Notes: a model not told the origin generated them from the letters alone. Shown: positions 17,297-27,336, counted from the stretch's first letter. The stretch: 64,000 nucleotides of DNA from Pseudomonas gingeri (GCF_013385635.1 NZ_JACAPR010000001.1:1-64000); one strand, 5' to 3'. Made by a program: numbers and translations.

Positions 17297-17722
17297 GTGA
17301 ATCCAATTATGAAAATGCTGGCCGTACCAGCAACCGTGTTGGCCCTATGGGCTGTCAGCGCTCAAGCTGCGACGAACGACGATATTGCCAAACGCCTGGA
17401 GCCGGTCGGCCAGGTCTGTGTCCAGGGCCAGGAATGCAAGGGGATGGAGGTCGCGGTCGCGGCCGGCGGCGGCGGGGCGAAGACGCCCGACGAGGTGATT
17501 GCCAAGCACTGTAATGCCTGCCATGGCACCGGTCTGCTGGGCGCGCCGAAAATCGGCGATGCGGCCGACTGGGGCAAGCGTGCCAAGGAACAGGGCGGCC
17601 TGGATGGCCTGCTGGCCAAGGCCATCACCGGGATCAACGCGATGCCGCCAAAAGGCACCTGCGCCGATTGCTCCGATGACGAGCTCAAAGGCGCCATCGG
17701 CAAGATGTCCGGCCTGAAATAA
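17297..17722 (+). CDS. Cytochrome c5-type monohaem cytochrome
   Basis: The 141-residue protein has a signal peptide (MKMLAVPATVLALWAVSAQA). A haem motif CNACH lies in the mature part. NAMPPKGTCADCSDDELKGAI carries the axial Met and the extra Cys pair typical of cytochrome c5. It acts as a small periplasmic electron carrier. The start codon is GTG or the ATG ten codons later; the GTG follows GAGGGTG. A strong terminator follows. Confidence 0.88.
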   Translation: MNPIMKMLAVPATVLALWAVSAQAATNDDIAKRLEPVGQVCVQGQECKGMEVAVAAGGGGAKTPDEVIAKHCNACHGTGLLGAPKIGDAADWGKRAKEQGGLDGLLAKAITGINAMPPKGTCADCSDDELKGAIGKMSGLK

Positions 17723-17737
17723 CGCGGGTCCCGCGCT

Positions 17738-17765
17738 GAAAAAGCCGCTTTCGAGCGGCTTTTTC
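17738..17765 (+). terminator. Rho-independent terminator after cytochrome c5
   Basis: GAAAAAGCCGCT and AGCGGCTTTTTC form a long stem with a short TTCG-type loop and a T-run. Confidence 0.92.
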
Positions 17766-17858
17766 GTGTCTGGCGTTTACATCTTGTGGCTGTCATTTGC
17801 AGCAAAGACCGGGCAAGCTCGGTCCAACCTCAATTCAGGGAAAGGTGGGGAGGATCGG

Positions 17859-19781
17859 ATGGTACGCAACTGTTCTATCGAGCAAGCGGTCGACGAGGTG
17901 CTGGTGCGGTTGCCGGCGCATATCCACCTGGGCATGCCCCTGGGGCTGGGCAAACCCAATCGTTTCGTCAACGCCTTGTACCGACGTGTCAGCCAATCGC
18001 CGGAGCGCCGGCTGACGATCTATACGGCCCTGAGCCTGGGCCGTCCGTCCCTTGGCGATGGTTTGCAACGGCGCTTTCTCGAGCCCTTCGTGGAGCGGGT
18101 GTTCGGCGATTACCCGGAACTGGATTTCCTCGCCGACCTGCACCGTGACACGTTGCCGTCGAATATCCATGTCGAGCAGTTCTTCATGCAGCCGGGCAGT
18201 CTGCTCAATAGTGCCGCGGCCCAGCAGGACTATGTCAGCAGCAACTACAGCCACGCGGCCCGGGATATCAATGCCAGCGGCCTGAATCTGGTGGCCCAGC
18301 TGGTTGCCGCCGATCCGCAGCAGCCGGATCGGCTGAGCCTGAGCTGCAACCCGGATATCACCCTCGACCTGTTGCCGATGATCGCCAGGCGCCGAGCGGC
18401 CGGGGAAACCATCCTGCTGCTGGGCCAGGTCCATGACGACTTGCCCTATATGCCGGGTGATTCGGAAATCGACCGTGAAGCCTTCGACCTGCTGATCGAC
18501 GAGCAGGAGCAAAGTACCTTGTTTTCCACCCCGAACATGCCGGTGGACTGCCAGGATCACTTTATAGGCCTGCATGCCAGTACGTTGGTACGTGATGGCG
18601 GGACCCTGCAGATCGGCATCGGCTCCATGGGCGACGCGCTGACGGCGGCACTGCTGGCCCGTCACGCGGACAACGAAGGGTATCGGGCGCTGCTGGCCGA
18701 TATCGACGTGTTGCCGTGGAAGTCGCTGATCGACCGGCAGGGCGGTACCGAGCCCTTTGCCCGTGGGCTCTACGGTTGCAGCGAGATGTTCGTCAACGGC
18801 CTGCTGGTGCTGGCGGATGCGGGGATCGTGCGGCGCAAGGTCTACGCCGATATCGCCCGGCAGCGCCAGGCCAATGCCGGGTTGCTCGACGAAACCACGG
18901 CGCTCGGCGGCATCGTTGTGCACGGCGGTTTCTTTCTCGGGCCGGAGAGCTTTTACCAGCGCCTGCGGGAGCTGCCCAAGGAACGGCTCGCCGAGTTCAA
19001 CATGACCGCCATCAGCTACATTAACGAGTTGTACGGCCAGGAGGAGCTCAAGCGCCTGCAACGCCTCGATGCGCGATTTATCAACAGTGCCTTCACCATG
19101 ACGCTGCTCGGGGCCGGCGTCGCCGACCAACTGGAAGACGGGCGGGTGCTCAGCGGGGTGGGCGGGCAGTACAACTTCGTCGCCCAGGGGCATGCACTGG
19201 AAGGTGCGCGTTCGGTACTGATCCTGCGCAGTTGGCGCGAGTCCGGCGGCGAGGTCAGTTCGAATATCGTCTGGGAGTATGGGCATTGCACCATCCCCCG
19301 GCACCTGCGCGATATCGTCGTGACCGAGTACGGGATTGCCGACCTGCGCGGCAAGAATGACGCGACGGTGATCGAGGCTTTGCTTAATATCAGTGATTCG
19401 CGGTTCCAGGCCGGGCTCATCGAGGAGGCGCAGAAGGTCGGCAAGCTGCCGAAGGATTTCCGCCTCGATCCACGTTTTGCCGATAACTGTCCGGAGCGCC
19501 TGCAGGCGATCCGGGCACGGCATCCGCAGCTGTTTCCGGAGTATCCGCTGGGCAGCAATTTCAGCGCCGAGGAACGTGACCTGCTACGGGCGCTGAATTG
19601 GCTCAAGAGCAAGTTCAAGCTGAGCGAGGTGTTCGAGTTGGGCAAGGCGACGCTGGAGGCGCCCGAGCCTTCGGCATTCCCGGAACACTTGCAGCGCATG
19701 GGCCTGACGCAACCGCAAGGCCTGCGCGAGGAGTTGTACCAGCGTCTGCTGCTGGCGGGGTTGCAGGCCACTGCCGGCTAG
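17859..19781 (+). CDS. Acetyl-CoA hydrolase/transferase family protein
   Basis: The ATG at 17859 follows a strong GGTGGGGAGG site; upstream in-frame codons run through the terminator and are rejected. The 640-residue protein has the two CoA-transferase family I halves. SGVGGQYNFVAQ and VVTEYGIADLRGK in the second half are family hallmarks. The enzyme would move CoA between acetyl-CoA and another acid, or hydrolyse it. At 640 residues it is longer than the ~500-residue acetate:succinate type, so the substrate is uncertain. It is the last conserved gene before the fimbrial locus. Confidence 0.85.
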   Translation: MVRNCSIEQAVDEVLVRLPAHIHLGMPLGLGKPNRFVNALYRRVSQSPERRLTIYTALSLGRPSLGDGLQRRFLEPFVERVFGDYPELDFLADLHRDTLPSNIHVEQFFMQPGSLLNSAAAQQDYVSSNYSHAARDINASGLNLVAQLVAADPQQPDRLSLSCNPDITLDLLPMIARRRAAGETILLLGQVHDDLPYMPGDSEIDREAFDLLIDEQEQSTLFSTPNMPVDCQDHFIGLHASTLVRDGGTLQIGIGSMGDALTAALLARHADNEGYRALLADIDVLPWKSLIDRQGGTEPFARGLYGCSEMFVNGLLVLADAGIVRRKVYADIARQRQANAGLLDETTALGGIVVHGGFFLGPESFYQRLRELPKERLAEFNMTAISYINELYGQEELKRLQRLDARFINSAFTMTLLGAGVADQLEDGRVLSGVGGQYNFVAQGHALEGARSVLILRSWRESGGEVSSNIVWEYGHCTIPRHLRDIVVTEYGIADLRGKNDATVIEALLNISDSRFQAGLIEEAQKVGKLPKDFRLDPRFADNCPERLQAIRARHPQLFPEYPLGSNFSAEERDLLRALNWLKSKFKLSEVFELGKATLEAPEPSAFPEHLQRMGLTQPQGLREELYQRLLLAGLQATAG

Positions 19782-19788
19782 AGGGCCG

Positions 19789-20811
19789 TCAGTTGTAGCT
19801 GATGTTGACGGTCACGGTGCTGACCAGCGTGCCTTTGCTGACCGTGCCGGTGGTCTTGTGATAGGCCGCGCCCAGTGGCAGCACCGCGCGATTGCCGGAG
19901 ACCGTCACGGTGCGCGAGCCGTTGTGGCTGAGGGTTGATTCGACGCCACCGATCCGCGAGTACAGCCACAGGCCGACACCGGTGGCGGTACCGGTGCTTC
20001 TGAACAGCGCTGCGTTGCCGGTGGCTGGTGTACCGGTGAACCTGAAGGTCACGTTGGAGGCATTGCGGCAGTCGGCACTGATATCGAAGGTCTTCTTGGC
20101 CAGCCAGGTGCCGGTGAAGTTCGAGAGCCGGATGGTGTCCAGGGGCACCGTGCGATTGACATCACCCGTCGCCAGGTCGCAGGTCGGCACCGGCGCGATA
20201 ATGGTGCCCCGACCCAGCAGGATATTGTATTCACGGGGGTTGAAATGCGAGGGTGTCGGTTCCCACCAAGTCCTGGCAATCACCCGGGGAACAATGCTGC
20301 CGGAAGCGATGGTCCCGGTTTTTATCAGCCTGTAGTCGATTTCATAGGCATAGGTCTTGTTGCTCGCCGAAAGATTGGTCTGACTGTAGGTTCGCTGTGT
20401 GGTGTTACTCCGGATCCCGGTGATCGTATTGTGCGCACCGACCTGAGTGTTGCCATTGGTTCTGAAGACAATCCCGATGCCTGGCATGCCTGTTGGATAG
20501 ACGCTGTAGGATCGGGAACCATCGTTGTAGGTCGATACCGCACCGGCAGCGCCTTGGGCACTGAATTTCACGTCGGTACGGCTATCGCAATACCAACTGA
20601 CCCGCTTGGTTCCATGGCTGGCACTGGGGAAGTCCCGCCAGCCGGTCAGCGGGCTACCGACGGACGCATTGATATCCGTCACGGTGACCGTGCCAATATC
20701 ACCGGAATATCCTCCGGGGTGATAGACCGAAGACGTGCACGCGGCAAATGCCTGCCCGGATAGGGACAAGAGCAGCGCCGCTCCGGATAGGGTCTTGTAA
20801 GGTTTGTTCAT
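19789..20811 (-). CDS. Two-domain fimbrial tip-adhesin-like protein (distal copy)
   Basis: The 340-residue protein has a signal peptide cleaved at AFA-A (residue about 23). An unfamiliar N-terminal domain spans residues 24-215. A C-terminal pilin domain runs from about residue 217, beginning CDLATGDVNRTVPLDTIRLS and ending TVTVNISYN, where the penultimate Tyr is the usual chaperone-recognition residue. This is the FimH-like plan of adhesin plus pilin. It is the last gene of the fimbrial operon. Its pilin domain is closely similar to that of the protein at 22012-22953, while the N-terminal domains differ more. The receptor is unknown. Confidence 0.82.
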   Translation of the reverse strand: MNKPYKTLSGAALLLSLSGQAFAACTSSVYHPGGYSGDIGTVTVTDINASVGSPLTGWRDFPSASHGTKRVSWYCDSRTDVKFSAQGAAGAVSTYNDGSRSYSVYPTGMPGIGIVFRTNGNTQVGAHNTITGIRSNTTQRTYSQTNLSASNKTYAYEIDYRLIKTGTIASGSIVPRVIARTWWEPTPSHFNPREYNILLGRGTIIAPVPTCDLATGDVNRTVPLDTIRLSNFTGTWLAKKTFDISADCRNASNVTFRFTGTPATGNAALFRSTGTATGVGLWLYSRIGGVESTLSHNGSRTVTVSGNRAVLPLGAAYHKTTGTVSKGTLVSTVTVNISYN

Positions 20812-20882
20812 GTTTTCACTGCTTATGGTCTCTGGGGTTCCTGGGACCTGCAAACGCTGTCTACCCGAACCTGTTGTCGGTT

Positions 20883-21404
20883 TCAGTTGTAAGTGATTTC
20901 CACGATCGCCTGGCTTTCCAGCGTCCCTTCGCGCACCGCACCTGACTTCCAGTACGCCGCCCCCAACGGCAGCACCGCCTGACCGCCGCTTGGTGACAGG
21001 GTGCGGGTACTGTCGCTGCCATCGGCGCGGAGGGTCTGCTGCACGCCTCCCAGGCGCGAGTACAGCCACAGCCCCAGGCCGCCGGCATCGCCGGTGTTGA
21101 GGAACCGGGCGGGATCCGAGGGTGAGGGGATGCCGGAGAACGTGAACGTGACGCTGTTGATATCCGCGTCGCAGCGGGCGCTCAGCTCGAAGGGCTTGTG
21201 GCCCGCCGATTCGGCGTTGGCGAAGTCACCGACCCTGACTGGTGGCAGGGGGATGGAGCGCTCGATATCGTCGGCAATCAGGTTGCAGGTGCCACCCTCG
21301 ACAGTGCCTTCGATCCGCAGGTTTCCCGGGTTCAGGACCTCGGTGGCCGAGGCTTGGGCAATGGCCACGACCGTCAGCGCCAGGGGTATCAGGTAGGTTT
21401 TCAT
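20883..21404 (-). CDS. Minor fimbrial subunit
   Basis: The 173-residue protein has a signal peptide (MKTYLIPLALTVVAIAQASA) and one pilin domain. The paired cysteines are in GGTCNLIADDIERS and ELSARCDADIN, and the chain ends IVEITYN. Donor-strand subunits of this kind are polymerised by chaperone and usher. Its position between adhesin-like genes suggests a tip adaptor or minor shaft component. Confidence 0.85.
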   Translation of the reverse strand: MKTYLIPLALTVVAIAQASATEVLNPGNLRIEGTVEGGTCNLIADDIERSIPLPPVRVGDFANAESAGHKPFELSARCDADINSVTFTFSGIPSPSDPARFLNTGDAGGLGLWLYSRLGGVQQTLRADGSDSTRTLSPSGGQAVLPLGAAYWKSGAVREGTLESQAIVEITYN

Positions 21405-21460
21405 GGGGTGTAGTCCGTTCGGGCCGACTGGAGGCTGCTCCCAGGTAGGGCTTGATGGCG

Positions 21461-21988
21461 TCAGTTGTAGGTAATGGTCACGGAGGCCGTGGTCAGCAGC
21501 GAGCCTTTGGAGACGGTGCCGATTTTTATGTAGTGGGCGCCCATGGGCAGTACCGCACGGCCAGAGCTTGCTGGAATGGTTCGCGAGCGGGCGGTGGCGT
21601 TGCCGTTGGCCGGGAAGTTGTAGACACTTCCGCCGATGCGCGACTGAATCACCGTGGCGATGCCGTTGGCGTTGCCGTCATTGGCGAAACGTGTGGGGGA
21701 GGTGGGTGCCGGCTTTCCGGAAAAGGTGAAGGTGACATTCCTGATATCCGAGTCGCAGTTGGCGGTCAGATTGAACTCCCGGAGCCCAGTCCACTCGACA
21801 CTGTCGAAATCACTTACCTTGACATTGGGCAGGTTGATCGTGCGGTCGACGTCGCTGGTGGCCAGGTGGCAGGTGCCGCCCTCGATATTCCCGCGAAAGG
21901 TCAGGTTGCCGGTCGGGACCGCCTGGGCGGTGCCGGTGATGGTTGTGGCGGCGATCACCAGGGAGAGTGCAAAAAGAGGTGCTTTCAT
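21461..21988 (-). CDS. Minor fimbrial subunit
   Basis: The 175-residue pilin-domain protein has a signal peptide (MKAPLFALSLVIAATTITGTAQA). The paired cysteines are in GGTCHLATSDVDRT and LTANCDSDIRN, and the end ASVTITYN is standard. It shares the alternating pattern of the next subunit gene, and the two probably arose by duplication. It is translated as part of the fimbrial operon, 23 bases after the upstream adhesin-like gene. Confidence 0.86.
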   Translation of the reverse strand: MKAPLFALSLVIAATTITGTAQAVPTGNLTFRGNIEGGTCHLATSDVDRTINLPNVKVSDFDSVEWTGLREFNLTANCDSDIRNVTFTFSGKPAPTSPTRFANDGNANGIATVIQSRIGGSVYNFPANGNATARSRTIPASSGRAVLPMGAHYIKIGTVSKGSLLTTASVTITYN

Positions 21989-22011
21989 TGCCGGGGTCCT
22001 TGCTGGTCTGC

Positions 22012-22953
22012 TCAGTTGTAGGAAATGTTGACGGTGACGGTGCTCACCAACGTGCCCCTGGTCAGGGCGCCGGTGGTCTTGTGATACTCCGCCCCCAGTC
22101 GCAGCACGGCGCGGTTGGCTGATACCGCCACGGTGCGGGTGCTGTTGTGGCTGACGGTCTGGTTTGGTGTATGCAGCCATAGACCCACGCCGCCAGCCGA
22201 TCCGGTGTTGGCAAAGAGCGCGGCGTTTCCGGACGCCGGCGTGCCGGTGAACCGGAAGGTGACGTTCGAGGCGTTGCTGCAGATGGCGGTCAGGTCGAAG
22301 TACTTGAGGCCGGTGGAGATGCCGGTGAAATTCGCGATTCGCACGGGGTCCAGCGTGATGGTACGGGTAACGTCGCTGGTGGCCAGGTCGCAGGTGGCGG
22401 TGGGGGCGACGAAGCTGACGGCGTTGTTCAGTACAACCGTATGGATGGTGCGCCCATCCCAGCTGTTCACCATGAGGTTGCCGCTGGGGACGGTACCGTT
22501 TGAGATGTTGCCTATCTTGTAGAACTGCGCCTCCAGCGTAACGACGGTGTGGTCATAGGTTGTGTGGCTCAGTGCAATAGAGCTGCTATGGAGGGGGAGT
22601 GAGTAGGGGACGCCTCCCCTGAGCGTCGCATGGACCCGTACGCCAATCCCGGGGACATTGGTTCGATAGACATTCGCCACCCCTGGAAGCGCCCCTCCGG
22701 CAGCGATCGTGTAGCGCCCGGTCGTTTGCTGCATGATGGGCGGGGTACAGGTGCTGGTGCCGCTGGGGTATGGGCCACTGAAGGATGCCTTGGTGATCAT
22801 GGCGCCCACTGGCAGACTTGACGGCACACTGATGGTGGCGGGAAACGTCACGCTGCTGCGGGGGTTGTTCGGGTAATAGTTGCAAGCCGCCTGGGCCGCC
22901 ACAGGCAGCAACAGGGCCAGCAATGCGAAAACCGACTGGATGGTGCCTTTCAT
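22012..22953 (-). CDS. Two-domain fimbrial tip-adhesin-like protein (proximal copy)
   Basis: The 313-residue protein has a signal peptide (ending AAQA-A, residue about 23), an N-terminal domain to about residue 185 and a C-terminal pilin domain starting near CDLATSDVTRTITLDPVRIA. Its pilin domain matches that of the 19789-20811 protein closely, including an identical ending GTLVSTVTVNISYN. It sits directly after the usher gene. Like its paralogue it may cap the fimbria; whether both are used together is not known. Confidence 0.82.
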   Translation of the reverse strand: MKGTIQSVFALLALLLPVAAQAACNYYPNNPRSSVTFPATISVPSSLPVGAMITKASFSGPYPSGTSTCTPPIMQQTTGRYTIAAGGALPGVANVYRTNVPGIGVRVHATLRGGVPYSLPLHSSSIALSHTTYDHTVVTLEAQFYKIGNISNGTVPSGNLMVNSWDGRTIHTVVLNNAVSFVAPTATCDLATSDVTRTITLDPVRIANFTGISTGLKYFDLTAICSNASNVTFRFTGTPASGNAALFANTGSAGGVGLWLHTPNQTVSHNSTRTVAVSANRAVLRLGAEYHKTTGALTRGTLVSTVTVNISYN

Positions 22954-23026
22954 TTTCCACCTCGCTTGAACAATGGCTGGAGTCTGTCGGACGGAGCGTT
23001 TCTGGAGCAGGTAGGCGTGACCATGA

Positions 23027-25630
23027 TCAAGCCTCATCCGCAGTGGTATCAGTCGGAGTCTCCCGAGGTGTCTCGGGTATATCTGCCCGACACTCCCCAT
23101 TCATTTGACGCAAGCCTTCCGCCTCGGCAAGCGTGCTCAGGTCATAGTCGATCCGGCAGGTGTCCGTGCCGGTCGGGCCCCACTTGACCGTCAACCGGCC
23201 GCTTTCGTGCGGCAAACGGACAAACGCCATGCTGTTCTGTCCGACCACGCCGACGTTGGCCTCGCTTTCGTCGAACACATCGGCACCGAAGGGCAGCGGG
23301 CTGCCATCGTCGCGGGTGGCCGTGATGATCACGGCCCGACCCGTGCTGGTCTCGTACTTCAGCACCACCACGGAACCGGCCCGGGGAGCGACGTTGTGCG
23401 AGGCGGACTTGAGTTCGATGTCATGGGACATGTCCCGCGGATCCAGCTCGACCACGTTCTGGCGGTACGGCGTGAGGTGCGGCACCACCGCGTAACCGTT
23501 GTCGTCCACCTGGGCATCGTTGTTGCTGCCGACCCAGGCGCCTTTGGCGCCGGGTGCGTTGACCAGGCCGATGGTGTCGCCCAGTTCCGGGGTCAGGGTC
23601 AGGCCGTCGGCGTGAGCCACGAGGCCACCGGACAAACCCACCGATTGCGAGTGATAGCCGTTGCCCTGGCTGAAACCGGTGGAGGCCACGGCATAGCGGC
23701 TGCGGTATTGCAGGTCGGCGTTGAAGCTGTTGCCGACGCCGTTGTCGGCATGGCCGGCCGAGACCCCGTAGTTGATCTCGCTGCGTTCGCCCCAGGTGCC
23801 GCTGAGACCGGCCTGGGCACTGCTTTGGCGGTCGCCGCGGCTGAGATTGCTCCACAGGTTCGGTGCGCGGTTCGAGTAGCCCAGCGGCAGGCTGACGGTG
23901 AGGTCGATCTGGTTGCTGCTGCGCTCGGTCAGCAGGTCGCGGCTGCGCTGCGCGCTGATGGTGTAGTTCACGCGTTGCCAGGAACTGCTGTAGCCGGCGG
24001 TGAAGCTCAGGGTGCCGCCCTTGCGGTTCCAGTAATTCTGCGACGAGCCGGTGAGAAAGACCGAGCCCTGTTCCAGGCTCTGGTTGAGGCTGATATCCAG
24101 GCGTTCGCGCACCCGGCTCACGCCTTCCAGGTCGCCGCCCTTGCTGGCGATCTCGCGCAGTTGCGCGGTGTCGCGGGCGCTGAGGAAGCCGTCGGTGGAG
24201 TAGCGGAAGGCACCCAGGGCGAAGTTGGTCCCGGTGTCGGCGAAGTTCTTGTTGTAGCGGGCTTGCAGGCTCTGGCCCTGGCGATTGGCAAGCCCCGGCA
24301 GTTCGGCCTGGGAGGCGGTCAGGTCAAGGGAAATCGCTCCCACCGGGGTGTTGAACGCCGCTCCCAGCAGTTGCGATTGATAGCCTTGCGAGACCAATGC
24401 GCCGACATAACCGGTGACCAGGTTGCTGAGACCGTACTGGAAGGTGCCCTGGGTCAGCCAGGGCTTGCTGTCGAGGCCGAGTTCGTCCATCTCGCCGAAG
24501 CTCAGGGAGTAGCGGCTATAACCCGGTCGGATCAGGTTCACATTGGAGGCGAATGGCACGATGAACTGCCGCTTGCGACCGTCGGCCTCGGTGACGGTGA
24601 CCTCCAGGTCGCCGCCGTAGCCGGTGGGGAACAGGTCGTTGAGTACGAACGGGCCCGGCGGCACGCTGACTTCGTCCAGCAGTATGCCGCGCTGGCGCAC
24701 GCTGACTCGGGCGTTGGTCTCGGCCACGCCCCGGACGATGGGGGCGTAGCCGGTCAACGAGTCGGGCAGCATGCGGTCGTCGGTGGACAAGGTCATACCG
24801 CGCAGGCGGATGCTGTCGAACAATTCGCCGGTGGTGTAGATCTCGCCGGTCATGAATTGCGATTGCAACTGCGGCAGTTCCCGTTGCACATAGGTGGCGC
24901 TGCTCTGGTAGCCGCTGCTGGCCGAGTTGCTGCTGTAGGCGCCGTTGTGCCGCAGGTGCCAACCGTTCAGGTTGAGTCCGGTGTGCAGCCCCAGGTAGTT
25001 GGAGAACGATGAGCGGCCCTGGTTGTTGTTCATGAAACCGTTGGCGTTGTAGCGGACGAATGCCGCATTCACGCCCGTGTCCCAGTGCTCCGGGCTGACG
25101 TAGCCGCGTGCCGTGCGGGAGAGGTAGAGCTGTGGCACTTGCAGGTCGAGCCGTCCTTCACCTGCATCGAAGTTGACGCTGGCGCCGGGTATGTAGGTGC
25201 CGATGTCGCCACAGGTCGGCAGGGTCGGTAACACCGGCGGAATGGTTTCACCGGCTTCGGCGGCCTTTTGTGCGATGCCATCGAGATCGATCCCCAGCCT
25301 TGTCAACTGGGGCCGCTCCAGGCAGAGCTGGGCATTGTTACGGCCCTCGACGGCGGCGAAGGTCAGTTCTTCCCGGCCGATCCAGTTGCCGTTGATGGAG
25401 ACATCCGCGCGGTATTGGCCCGGCAGGACCACGTTGCCTTCGTTGAAGCGCGAGATATCGATCTGTCCGCCACCACCGGGAAAGAACGCCGGATTGAACT
25501 CCACCCGCTCGACCCCGTCCGCGGCCAGGGCATTGCCGGCTGCCAGCAGCAGGAGGCTGTGAATGGCGTGGGCCAGGCGGTTGCGCGGGGTGGGCAATAC
25601 GCCGGGTACAGACTGGGTCTTCGATCTCAT
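23027..25630 (-). CDS. Fimbrial outer-membrane usher (FimD/PapC family)
   Basis: The ATG at 25630 (MRSKTQSVPG) gives an 867-residue protein with a signal peptide cleaved around ALA-A (residue about 37). The usher N-terminal domain follows (VEFNPAFFPGGGGQIDISRF), then the beta-barrel with plug, and C-terminal domains ending in a Cys-containing region. The usher forms the outer-membrane pore and catalyses subunit assembly. The length is normal and the frame is intact, so the system looks functional. Confidence 0.93.
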   Translation of the reverse strand: MRSKTQSVPGVLPTPRNRLAHAIHSLLLLAAGNALAADGVERVEFNPAFFPGGGGQIDISRFNEGNVVLPGQYRADVSINGNWIGREELTFAAVEGRNNAQLCLERPQLTRLGIDLDGIAQKAAEAGETIPPVLPTLPTCGDIGTYIPGASVNFDAGEGRLDLQVPQLYLSRTARGYVSPEHWDTGVNAAFVRYNANGFMNNNQGRSSFSNYLGLHTGLNLNGWHLRHNGAYSSNSASSGYQSSATYVQRELPQLQSQFMTGEIYTTGELFDSIRLRGMTLSTDDRMLPDSLTGYAPIVRGVAETNARVSVRQRGILLDEVSVPPGPFVLNDLFPTGYGGDLEVTVTEADGRKRQFIVPFASNVNLIRPGYSRYSLSFGEMDELGLDSKPWLTQGTFQYGLSNLVTGYVGALVSQGYQSQLLGAAFNTPVGAISLDLTASQAELPGLANRQGQSLQARYNKNFADTGTNFALGAFRYSTDGFLSARDTAQLREIASKGGDLEGVSRVRERLDISLNQSLEQGSVFLTGSSQNYWNRKGGTLSFTAGYSSSWQRVNYTISAQRSRDLLTERSSNQIDLTVSLPLGYSNRAPNLWSNLSRGDRQSSAQAGLSGTWGERSEINYGVSAGHADNGVGNSFNADLQYRSRYAVASTGFSQGNGYHSQSVGLSGGLVAHADGLTLTPELGDTIGLVNAPGAKGAWVGSNNDAQVDDNGYAVVPHLTPYRQNVVELDPRDMSHDIELKSASHNVAPRAGSVVVLKYETSTGRAVIITATRDDGSPLPFGADVFDESEANVGVVGQNSMAFVRLPHESGRLTVKWGPTGTDTCRIDYDLSTLAEAEGLRQMNGECRADIPETPRETPTDTTADEA

Positions 25631-25766
25631 CGCTAACGTTCCAAACCTTGTGTGTTGCCGGATTCGGGCAAGCCGGGCCCGACCGTCGCGCGTTCTTGGT
25701 CGCGGACGGGGCGGGAATCTCTTTGCTGGTTGGTGTTCCTGGCGTGCCAGGCGCTGGTTCAGCCGG

Positions 25767-26546
25767 TCATGGCGTGACCTGGGCCTTGTGCGAGTGCCGG
25801 GCGCCGTAATCGTCGATGGTCTGGAACTCGATCCAGGCGCCGGCCTTCGGCATAGACTTGAGGCTCGGCAAGGGGAAACGGTTATCCGCCTTCGGGTCGA
25901 CCATGTTTTCCGGCCCGGTCTGGCCGACCGGTTTGGCATGGCGCTGGCCGGCCGCGACCAGTTCCACCGAGTCGAAGTTCAGGTGGTAGGGTGTCGGGTT
26001 GTGCACTTGCAGGCTTTGTCCCTGTTCGCTGTTCACCAGGGTCCAGCGCAGTTTTTCCGCAGCCTGCGCGGATTCGTAGGGCAGGTCCTTAGGCCGGAAA
26101 AACACCTTGATGCGAGTGCGGAAAGCCAGCTGCAACTGGTTGCTCTCCGCCGAGTCCTGGGCCTTGGGCGGGACTTCCAGCATGTTGAGCCAGAACAGGC
26201 TCTCCTTGTCCGTGGGCAGCGGTTCGCCGGTATAGGCCAGCCGTACGACCTGCTGCTTGCCCGGCTCGATGCGAAAGATCGGGGGGGTGGCGAGGAACGG
26301 CACGCGAGCCTGCTCCGGGGCCACCTCCTCGTTACCGGTATCCAGCCAGACCTGTACCAGGGCCGGTTTCTGGTTCTTGTTCTCGAAGCGTATCGTCACT
26401 TCCTTCTGGTTCGCCGGATACACCACCCGGGTGCCGGTGATGATGACGCTGGCCTGCGTCATGAAGCTGGTGCTCAGTATCAGGGCCGCCAGGGAGAGCA
26501 GGATGACGAGGCGTGCGGTCGTGCCGCTGCGCTGGAGTGTGTTCAT
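25767..26546 (-). CDS. Periplasmic fimbrial chaperone (second of two)
   Basis: The 259-residue PapD-like chaperone has a signal peptide (hydrophobic residues about 13-32) followed by GTRVVYPANQKEVTIRFEN, the conserved G1-strand edge with the Arg that anchors subunit C-termini. NPTPYHLNFDSVEL marks the second immunoglobulin domain. It lies 20 bases after the first chaperone gene. Having two chaperones in tandem is less common and may mean different subunits are served. Confidence 0.92.
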   Translation of the reverse strand: MNTLQRSGTTARLVILLSLAALILSTSFMTQASVIITGTRVVYPANQKEVTIRFENKNQKPALVQVWLDTGNEEVAPEQARVPFLATPPIFRIEPGKQQVVRLAYTGEPLPTDKESLFWLNMLEVPPKAQDSAESNQLQLAFRTRIKVFFRPKDLPYESAQAAEKLRWTLVNSEQGQSLQVHNPTPYHLNFDSVELVAAGQRHAKPVGQTGPENMVDPKADNRFPLPSLKSMPKAGAWIEFQTIDDYGARHSHKAQVTP

Positions 26547-26565
26547 GAGTACGGGTCGGTCCGGT

Positions 26566-27336
26566 TCAAGAGGTGATGTCGGCGCTGTGGCTGACGCGCG
26601 CGCCGAAGTCGCTGATGGCGGTGAACTCGACCTTCAGGGCACCGCTGGGCGGGGTGCGCAGGGCGGGCAACGGGAAGCGCTTGATATCGCCGGATGGCAG
26701 CAACAGGCTGTCGTTGGCCTCCTTGTTCGGCGCCTTTGGATAACGTTCGTTGTGGCCTTTGCCCACCAGTTCGACCGAACCCAGCGAGACGTGATACGGC
26801 GTGGGATTGACGACTTCCAGGGCGTGGCCGCCTTCGTGCCGCACCAGCTTCCAGCTCAGCCTCGGTGCCGCGGCCCCCTTCGGATAGGGCAGCCCCTGCG
26901 GTCGGTAGAACACGCGCAGGCGGGAGCGGAATGACAGTTCCAGCAGGTTCCTGTCCATGGCATCGGTCACGGTGGGTTGTACTTCCAGCACATTGAGCCA
27001 GAACAGGCTTTCGCGGTCGGTGGGCAACGGCTCGCCGGTATAGCGCAGGCGCGGGGCCTGCTGCTTTTTCGGTTCGATGCGCAGGATCGGCGGTATCGCG
27101 GTAAAGGGCGCCTGCGCGGTCGCGGGTGTCGCGCGTTTGTCACCATCGTCGAGCCAGAGCTGGACCAGGGCCGGGCGTTCGCCCTTGTTCTCCAGCCGGA
27201 CCACGACTTCCTGCTGTTCGGCGGGATAGATCACGCGTGTGCCATGGATGACCACGGCGGCAAACGAGGAAGTAGCGTGCAGCGATGCCGTCAGAAAGGC
27301 ACAGGCGACCATGCCCGAACGAACCAGGTTGTTCAT
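26566..27336 (-). CDS. Periplasmic fimbrial chaperone (first of two)
   Basis: The 256-residue PapD-family protein starts at ATG 27336 (MNNLVRSGMVACAFLTASLH); further upstream in-frame codons overlap the leader of the pilin gene. It has GTRVIYPAEQQEVVVRLEN in domain 1 and NPTPYHVSLGSVEL in domain 2. It is clearly related to the following chaperone and probably arose by duplication. It binds and caps pilin subunits in the periplasm. Confidence 0.92.
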   Translation of the reverse strand: MNNLVRSGMVACAFLTASLHATSSFAAVVIHGTRVIYPAEQQEVVVRLENKGERPALVQLWLDDGDKRATPATAQAPFTAIPPILRIEPKKQQAPRLRYTGEPLPTDRESLFWLNVLEVQPTVTDAMDRNLLELSFRSRLRVFYRPQGLPYPKGAAAPRLSWKLVRHEGGHALEVVNPTPYHVSLGSVELVGKGHNERYPKAPNKEANDSLLLPSGDIKRFPLPALRTPPSGALKVEFTAISDFGARVSHSADITS